NCBI GenBank assembly: GCA_949284665.1
Contig: CASDWR010000203.1
Coordinates: 1 to 12,669 of the forward strand
Origin: an uncultured Rikenellaceae bacterium
GTDB lineage: Bacteria > Bacteroidota > Bacteroidia > Bacteroidales > Rikenellaceae
Length of the DNA stretch: 12,669 nt
Reading direction: 5' to 3'
The notes beneath the pieces are model-generated. The model was not told the DNA's origin and ran no database searches. It saw only the letters and a list, made by a program, of their open reading frames with translations. Below are positions 7,546-12,669 of this stretch, one piece after another. Position 1 is the first letter of the stretch. Every line of letters starts with the position of its first letter. Position numbers and translations under genes: made by a program.

Positions 7546-8958
7546 TTATTTTTTCCAGAGTGCAGACATGTCTTCCAGTTTCTTGCCCTTGGTTTCTGGA
7601 ACCCAGAATATTACAAACAGAGCCGACAACAAGCTGAAGATCGCGTAAATGATGTATGTGCCTCCTACACTCCACTGGCTCAACGATGGGAAAGTCGAGG
7701 AAACGAGGAAATTCGATATCCATTGAGCCGCAACCGCGATGGCTACCGCCTGGCTGCGGATCGTATTCGGAAATATCTCGGAAATCAGCACCCAGCAGAT
7801 CGGTCCCCAACTCATCATGAACGATGCGGTATAAATGATGATGAACACCAGAGCACCGATCCCAATCAGATTCGCAAAGGAGAGGACACCCAAGGCAATC
7901 ATACCGATCATCATGCCGAAAGATCCGATAATCAGAAGCGGCTTGCGCCCTACCTTGTCGACCGTAAAAATAGCCAGTAACGTAAAGACAATATTGACGA
8001 TCCCCATCACCACGGTCTGTACCATTGCTGCATCGCTGCCTGCTCCCATGTTTTCAAATATGCGGGGGGCATAATAGAGCACCACATTGATTCCCACAGC
8101 CTGTTGGAAGAACGACAGCAACACGCCGATAATTACCACCGGCACACCATAGGCAAAAAGTTTCTCTTTTTTCTCCTGAATCGTGGCTTTGATCTCACCG
8201 AGAATATCCGTAGCGAGTCGAGGGCCATTGATACGCCGCAATACTTCATAGGCCTTGTCGTCATGCCCGCTCAACACCAGGAATCGGGGAGTCTTGGGCA
8301 CCATCAGCAACAAGAGTCCGAACAATCCGGCCGGGAAGGCCTCACTCACGAACATTCTGCGCCATCCCACCGTAACCATCATCTCGTCGGCAGGTAACCC
8401 GTTTCGAATCATGTAGTTCACAAAATAGACCACAAGCATACCGAAAATAATAGCAAACTGGTTACACGAGACCAATCGCCCCCGCATGTCGGCCGGAGCT
8501 ATCTCCGCAATGTACATCGGACATACGGCCGAAGCAAGTCCGACCCCAACGCCGCCGAGAATACGATATAAATTGAATGCGATCAGCAGACCGAACGACG
8601 GTTTACCATATTCGAAAAAGAGAAATTCCGGCCGATATGAGCCAAGGGCCGAAAGGAAGAAAAGAACAGCCGCAACGATCAATGAATTCCGTCGCCCCAG
8701 ACGCGACGACAGCAGTCCAGACAACGCCCCACCGATCACACAGCCTATCAATGCGGACGAAGCCGTCACTCCATGCCACCATTTCGTATATTCGAAATCG
8801 GCAGCACCGCTGAAAAATTTCTCCAGTGCCTGCTCTGCCCCGGAAATGACTGCCGTATCATACCCGAACAACAGCCCTCCAATTACAGCGACCAATACAA
8901 TCGAAAAGAGATAGAGTCGATTGCCCTCACGTTTCACACTTCTATTCATCGGTTTCAT
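7546..8958 (-). CDS. xylE: D-xylose:H+ symporter, major facilitator superfamily
   Basis: This is a 470-residue, twelve-helix sugar porter that imports xylose across the inner membrane with a proton. Signatures are GGLLFGYDTAVISG in the first helix (the Asp is the proton-coupling residue in E. coli XylE), RLGRR, PMYIAEIAPADMRG, the PKTPRFL variant of PESPR, FQQAVGINVVLYYAP, DKVGRKP, SWGPICWVL, AAQWISN and VPETKGKK. Compared with E. coli XylE (recalled from memory), the contacts Phe24, Gln168, Gln288, Gln289, Asn294, Trp392, Gln415 and Trp416 are kept, but the equivalent of Gln175 is Met. The frame opens at a GTG (8979); I prefer the ATG at 8958, which leaves a 31-base gap after xylA and a short cytoplasmic tail. 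A further ATG at 8949 is possible. It probably shares a transcript with xylA and the GH43 gene. A glucose or arabinose porter is an alternative, but the similarity and context favour xylose. Confidence 0.93.
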   Translation of the reverse strand: MKPMNRSVKREGNRLYLFSIVLVAVIGGLLFGYDTAVISGAEQALEKFFSGAADFEYTKWWHGVTASSALIGCVIGGALSGLLSSRLGRRNSLIVAAVLFFLSALGSYRPEFLFFEYGKPSFGLLIAFNLYRILGGVGVGLASAVCPMYIAEIAPADMRGRLVSCNQFAIIFGMLVVYFVNYMIRNGLPADEMMVTVGWRRMFVSEAFPAGLFGLLLLMVPKTPRFLVLSGHDDKAYEVLRRINGPRLATDILGEIKATIQEKKEKLFAYGVPVVIIGVLLSFFQQAVGINVVLYYAPRIFENMGAGSDAAMVQTVVMGIVNIVFTLLAIFTVDKVGRKPLLIIGSFGMMIGMIALGVLSFANLIGIGALVFIIIYTASFMMSWGPICWVLISEIFPNTIRSQAVAIAVAAQWISNFLVSSTFPSLSQWSVGGTYIIYAIFSLLSALFVIFWVPETKGKKLEDMSALWKK

Positions 8959-8989
8959 CAAGTTAGTTCGTTCCAACACGTATTCCTTA

Positions 8990-10306
8990 TCAAATATACA
9001 TGTTCACAATAGCTTCGTAAAGTTCCTGTTTTCCACTCGTCGCTTTCGGTTCACCGACTTCGATAGCATACTGACGCAACTCTTCCAAACCGAGTTTGCC
9101 CGCTTCGAAGTCGGCTCCTTTGCCCGAATCGAACGACGCATAACGTTTTTCGACCATCGACAGATAAGGGGACTGTTCCAGAATGGCAGCAGCCGAAAGC
9201 AAAGCACGTGCAAATACATCCATTCCCGATATGTGGGCGATGAAGATGTCTTCCAGATCGGTCGAGTTGCGACGGGTCTTGGCATCGAAATTGGTTCCGC
9301 CACCCTGAAGACCGCCACCACGAAGAATCACCATCATGGCCTGTGTCAATTCATACGCATCAATCGGGAACTGGTCCGTATCCCATCCGTTCTGGTAATC
9401 CCCGCGGTTGGCATCGATCGAGCCCAGCATGCCCGCATCCACGGCGCATTGCAACTCATGCTCGAACGTATGGCCGGCCAATGTGGCATGATTCACCTCA
9501 ATATTTACCTTAAAGTCCTTATCCAGACCATGTGCACGCAGGAAACCAATGACCGTTTCCGTATCGACGTCGTACTGGTGTTTGGTCGGTTCCATCGGTT
9601 TCGGCTCGATCAGGAAATTCCCCTTGAATCCTTTGGATCGTGCATAGTCGCGCGCTTTGCCAAGCATCATGGCAAGATGTTCCTTCTCGCGCTTCATGTC
9701 GGTATTGAGCAACGACATATACCCTTCTCGACCACCCCAGAAAACATAATTCTCTCCGCCCAATGCGATGGTTGCATCAAGGGCATTCTTAATCTGCACC
9801 GCCGCACGCGCCACCACATCGAAATCGGGATTCGTAGCCGCACCGTTCATATACCGCGGAGCACCGAATACATTGGCCGTACCCCACAACAATTTGATCC
9901 CCGTCTCCTGCTGACGCTCTTTTGCATACTCCACGATCGCTTTCATGTTGGCTTCGTACTCGGCGATGTTCTTCCCCTCGTCGATCAAATCCACATCATG
10001 GAAACAATAGTACTCTATACCGCATTTCTGCATGAATTCAAAGCCCGCGTCGAGCTTGTTTTTCGCGGCTTCCACGGCATCCGCCGCCCCATTCCAAGGG
10101 AATTTTTTTGTTCCGACCCCGAACTGATCGCCACCCTCGGCGCACAAGGTATGCCAATAGGCCATCGAAAATTTGAACCAATCCTTCATCTTGCGGCCAT
10201 AAACCACACGATCGGCATCATAATAACGAAAAGCCAACGGATTGCGACTCTCTACACCTTCGAACTTTACCTTTCCGATTTGCGGAAAATACTCTTTCTT
10301 CGCCAT
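8990..10306 (-). CDS. xylA: Xylose isomerase, class II
   Basis: This cytoplasmic enzyme interconverts D-xylose and D-xylulose with two divalent metal ions. The 438-residue length is typical of class II enzymes of Bacteroides. Active-site and metal residues are all visible: His103 and Asp106 in CFHDVD, Glu234 in [14 protein letters not shown], Glu270 and His273 in [17 protein letters not shown], Asp298, Asp309 and Asp311 in [17 protein letters not shown], and Asp341 in [12 protein letters not shown]. The frame is open to 10390, but the ATG at 10306 starts the conserved MAKKEYFP sequence, and the extra 28 residues look like intergenic translation. It follows xylB after 110 bases and precedes xylE by 31 bases. 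It supplies the substrate for XylB. Confidence 0.98.
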   Translation of the reverse strand: MAKKEYFPQIGKVKFEGVESRNPLAFRYYDADRVVYGRKMKDWFKFSMAYWHTLCAEGGDQFGVGTKKFPWNGAADAVEAAKNKLDAGFEFMQKCGIEYYCFHDVDLIDEGKNIAEYEANMKAIVEYAKERQQETGIKLLWGTANVFGAPRYMNGAATNPDFDVVARAAVQIKNALDATIALGGENYVFWGGREGYMSLLNTDMKREKEHLAMMLGKARDYARSKGFKGNFLIEPKPMEPTKHQYDVDTETVIGFLRAHGLDKDFKVNIEVNHATLAGHTFEHELQCAVDAGMLGSIDANRGDYQNGWDTDQFPIDAYELTQAMMVILRGGGLQGGGTNFDAKTRRNSTDLEDIFIAHISGMDVFARALLSAAAILEQSPYLSMVEKRYASFDSGKGADFEAGKLGLEELRQYAIEVGEPKATSGKQELYEAIVNMYI

Positions 10307-10347
10307 AATTACTCGTTTTTTATAAAATTGACATTCATCGCATTTCT

Positions 10348-10377
10348 CATTGCTGCCCCTTTGTACTTCAAGCAATG
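10348..10377 (-). repeat. Short inverted repeat in the xylB-xylA gap
   Basis: CATTGCT (10348-10354) and AGCAATG (10371-10377) form a perfect 7-bp inverted repeat with a 16-base spacer, inside the only gap over 50 bases in the operon (10307-10416). There is no T-run after it on the minus strand, so it is not an intrinsic terminator. It may be an mRNA hairpin between xylB and xylA, or chance. Confidence 0.35.
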
Positions 10378-10416
10378 CATGTCGGGGCATCGCTGGCCGC
10401 CCGGCTGTTCCTGCGT

Positions 10417-11898
10417 TTATCCGTTCAGTTTCGACTCCAGTTCATTTTTCCAACGGCCGTAACTCTCTTCAAGGGCATCGCGAACAGCCGGTTGCGGCTC
10501 CGTGCATGATAACATTCGGAGTGATGCAAAAGCTTCGGTGTCATCCCGATAAAGCCCCGCCCCCAAGGCGGCACCACGAGCCGCACCAAGCGATCCGTCC
10601 GTATTGTATAACTGAATACTCGCATTGCACAACGTCGCCAGTGTCGAACGGAAAAGCGGACTGAGAAACATATTGGCCTGACCGGCACGGATTACCGACG
10701 GATTCAATCCCAGGGTACGCATGATATCCACCCCGTAACGGAAAGCATATGCAATTCCTTCCTGAGCCGCACGGAGCAAATGACCTCGCCCATGGCGGTT
10801 CAAATCGATACCTGCAAATTCAGCCCCGGTAAAACGGTCCTCGAGCATTCGTTCCGCCCCGTTGCCGAATGGCAATACCACCACTCCGTCGCTGCCGGCA
10901 GGAATCGTCTCACACAACCGGTTCACCTCGTCATAACTCAACTCCGGAGCCACCACTCGCTTCACCCACGCATTGAGAATGCCTGTCCCGTTGATACACA
11001 ACAGCACCCCAAGACGCGGAGCATCGGCACGGTTGTTGACATGCAAAAAGGTCCCGACGCGCGACTGTCTGTCTGCACGTGCTTCCGCTATCACACCGTA
11101 CACCACACCCGATGTCCCAGCTGTGGCGGCAATCTCTCCCGGATGCAACACCCCCAGCGAAAATGCATTGTTCGGTTGATCGCCGGCCCGATACGACACG
11201 GGAGTACCCTCTGGGATTCCCAATATAGACTCCGTCGCCGCATTCGTTCGGCATTGTATGCCGATTCCGGGAAGTGCCTCCGGAATCCTGTCGGTCGGTA
11301 TCCCGTAGTATTCCGCCACAAAATCAGCCCTTCCCATTCGGCTGAAATCCCAGAGAATCTGTTCAGACAACCCTCCTTCCGTGGTAGAAATCCGTCCCGT
11401 GAGGCGCATGGCCACATAATCACCCGGCAACATGAACTTATATGTCCGGGCAAATACTTCCGGCTCGTTTTCACGTACCCAAGCAAATTTCGAAGCGGTA
11501 AAGTTTCCGGGAGAGTTCAACGTTCGCTCGAGACAATAATCGCGTCCGAGCGCCTCGAGCGCCTTGCGACCGATTTCTACCGCCCGGCTGTCACACCATA
11601 TAATGGCATCGCGTAGCGGCTTCCCGAGTTCGTCCACACATACCAATCCATGCATCTGATAGGTAATCCCGATCGCCGCAACCTCTTTCATCGGATGATC
11701 GGCCCCGATTTTCCTGATCGCATCACATACATATTTCCACCACATGTCAGGGTCCTGTTCCGCCCATCCGCTCCGTTCCGCGCGTATCGGCATCTCTGCT
11801 GCCGGCATGGTCTGCGATGCTACGCACTCACCTGTAACGACATCCATCAGAGAAACCTTGATCGATGAACTGCCGATGTCTATTCCGAGTGTTTTCAT
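10417..11898 (-). CDS. xylB: Xylulokinase, FGGY family
   Basis: This 493-residue cytoplasmic kinase phosphorylates D-xylulose with ATP to xylulose 5-phosphate, which enters the pentose phosphate pathway. Residues 1-12 carry the N-terminal phosphate-binding strand [19 protein letters not shown] at about 78-86 and WCDSRA at 101-106 are typical of the sugar-binding lobe. [12 protein letters not shown] at 238-249 contains the probable catalytic base Asp240, and GTSGVVYG at 261-268 belongs to the ATP-binding lobe. The open frame extends to 11964, but the ATG at 11898 gives the canonical N-terminus; the upstream 22 residues overlap the end of the regulator gene. It lies 47 bases after the regulator stop. 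Other FGGY kinases (ribulokinase, fuculokinase) are less likely given its length and the adjacent xylA. Confidence 0.96.
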   Translation of the reverse strand: MKTLGIDIGSSSIKVSLMDVVTGECVASQTMPAAEMPIRAERSGWAEQDPDMWWKYVCDAIRKIGADHPMKEVAAIGITYQMHGLVCVDELGKPLRDAIIWCDSRAVEIGRKALEALGRDYCLERTLNSPGNFTASKFAWVRENEPEVFARTYKFMLPGDYVAMRLTGRISTTEGGLSEQILWDFSRMGRADFVAEYYGIPTDRIPEALPGIGIQCRTNAATESILGIPEGTPVSYRAGDQPNNAFSLGVLHPGEIAATAGTSGVVYGVIAEARADRQSRVGTFLHVNNRADAPRLGVLLCINGTGILNAWVKRVVAPELSYDEVNRLCETIPAGSDGVVVLPFGNGAERMLEDRFTGAEFAGIDLNRHGRGHLLRAAQEGIAYAFRYGVDIMRTLGLNPSVIRAGQANMFLSPLFRSTLATLCNASIQLYNTDGSLGAARGAALGAGLYRDDTEAFASLRMLSCTEPQPAVRDALEESYGRWKNELESKLNG

Positions 11899-11945
11899 AC
11901 GGTCCTTCTGTTTTAAGTGTAAGCAGGTCTCAGGTACGATCCTTT

Positions 11946-12669
11946 CTACCAATTTATAAAACACAACCGTTGGCGTTCCCTCACCCGACGATTGTAAATT
12001 CCCTTGTTGAACACATAATATTGTGCCGGTTTATGAGCCACGCCTGTCTCTCTCTCCTGGGTGGGAACCACAAACCCGGCTCCAAGCACCTTCTTACGAA
12101 AATTGCGGTTGTCGATCTCTACTCCGAAGACCGCTTCATAAAGGCGTTGAAGCTGACGAATGGTAAACTTGCGAGGCAATAACTCAAACGCTACGGGGGA
12201 TTGCGTCACCTCGCGCGTGAGCGCCGACAACGCCTCACACAGAATCTTTTTATGATCCATTGCCAGTCGTTTCACCTCGTCTACTTTGACCCACAATGCA
12301 TTCTTGCGCCCCGTATGCGAAATAATAAACGGCGTGAGTTTCACCAACGAATAATAGGCTACCGTTACCACTCGCTTGGCTGAAATCCCATAAAAGCGGT
12401 TGATCCATGCCAACTCCTTGTCATCCACCCGGTCGGGGGCAGAGAACACATGGAATTGTTTGAGATACAAATCACTCAAACCCGTCATCTCTTTCAAGAT
12501 CCGATATGCGGATGTGGAAAGATCCTCGTTCTCGAAAATCATACTGCCGGGAAGTTTGTAATCTTTTGCCGGAACACCTTCCTTTTCGGCCTCGGCAATA
12601 TCGCGTTCCACCAGCAATACCTTCAACGAAGTGCCATCGAAACCGAACACGACACAGTCTACGGACAGC
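11946..12669 (-). CDS. xylR: Nudix-fold transcriptional regulator of pentose catabolism, 5' end cut by window
   Basis: The frame runs off the high-coordinate edge. Its first visible residues, LSVDCVVFGFDG, correspond to an internal strand of the family, so the true start lies outside and the GTG at 12650 is not the start. The N-terminal half is a Nudix-like domain whose box is degenerate: RILKEMTGL stands where catalytic proteins have REUxEExGU, so two of the glutamates are replaced by Ile and Met. The C-terminal third (LPRKFTIRQLQRLYEAVFG, then NRNFRKKVL and HKPAQYYVF) matches the winged-helix part of NrtR/AraR-type regulators. Such proteins use the dead Nudix domain as a ligand sensor; the AraR regulator of B. 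thetaiotaomicron is of this kind. In Bacteroides a Nudix regulator sits directly before xylBAE, as here. The role as xylose-operon regulator rests on context; ligand and operator are not visible. Confidence 0.88.
   Translation of the reverse strand, partial: LSVDCVVFGFDGTSLKVLLVERDIAEAEKEGVPAKDYKLPGSMIFENEDLSTSAYRILKEMTGLSDLYLKQFHVFSAPDRVDDKELAWINRFYGISAKRVVTVAYYSLVKLTPFIISHTGRKNALWVKVDEVKRLAMDHKKILCEALSALTREVTQSPVAFELLPRKFTIRQLQRLYEAVFGVEIDNRNFRKKVLGAGFVVPTQERETGVAHKPAQYYVFNKGIYNRRVRERQRLCFINW

Noticed and set aside
6607..7980. A 457-codon plus-strand open frame opposite GH43 and xylE
   Set aside because: It spans two well-identified minus-strand genes and the gap between them, and is rich in His, Arg and Pro, as expected of an antisense shadow.
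10307..10390. A 28-residue N-terminal extension of xylose isomerase
   Set aside because: Class II isomerases of Bacteroides start at the MAKKEYFP equivalent; the extension is not conserved-looking and would remove the intergenic region.
8921..10462. A 513-codon plus-strand open frame opposite xylA
   Set aside because: It lies antisense to a xylose isomerase with every catalytic residue in place, and its translation shows no recognisable domain. Codon bias in the sense gene explains the lack of stops.
12648..12650. A GTG start for the Nudix regulator
   Set aside because: In-frame codons upstream of it already match the conserved first strand of the family (VDCVVFG), so the real start is beyond the window.

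Overview
The window reads as a carbohydrate-utilisation locus from a member of the Bacteroidales. The evidence is a hybrid two-component system with a propeller-type sensor, Nudix-family sugar regulation, a class II xylose isomerase in the order regulator-xylB-xylA-xylE known from Bacteroides, and the Bacteroidetes -7 promoter motif TAnnTTTG. Base composition is moderate, roughly half G+C. The genus cannot be fixed from this sequence alone. Every credible gene lies on the minus strand, so transcription runs from high to low coordinates.

Positions 12669 to 5842 hold a xylose module. It consists of a Nudix-fold transcription regulator (its start lies beyond the window), xylulokinase, xylose isomerase, a xylose:H+ symporter of the XylE type and a secreted family 43 glycoside hydrolase. 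The gaps are 47, 110, 31 and 33 bases, which suggests one operon. A 13-bp GC-rich hairpin at 5670-5712 closes it. The logic is that GH43 releases pentose in the periplasm, XylE imports it, XylA converts xylose to xylulose and XylB phosphorylates it into the pentose phosphate pathway, with the regulator presumably sensing a pentose or related metabolite.

Positions 5841 to 5491 form a 351-base gap. It contains a possible decayed coding remnant, the terminator and a likely promoter element. Beyond it comes a secreted two-domain pectin esterase: an N-terminal SGNH deacetylase of the rhamnogalacturonan acetylesterase type fused to a C-terminal pectin methylesterase. After a further 263-base gap with a good Bacteroidetes promoter comes a large hybrid two-component sensor/regulator, cut by the window edge before its receiver and AraC parts.

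The window therefore seems to be the junction of two units: a xylose catabolic operon with a glycosidase attached, and the edge of a pectin-directed locus under HTCS control that probably continues to lower coordinates. I found no RNA genes, insertion sequences, CRISPR arrays or phage genes. I did not find a clearly new system. The points most worth a second look are the operon design, the degenerate Nudix box, a substitution at a predicted xylose-contact residue in XylE, the esterase fusion, the remnant after GH43 and the HTCS leader.
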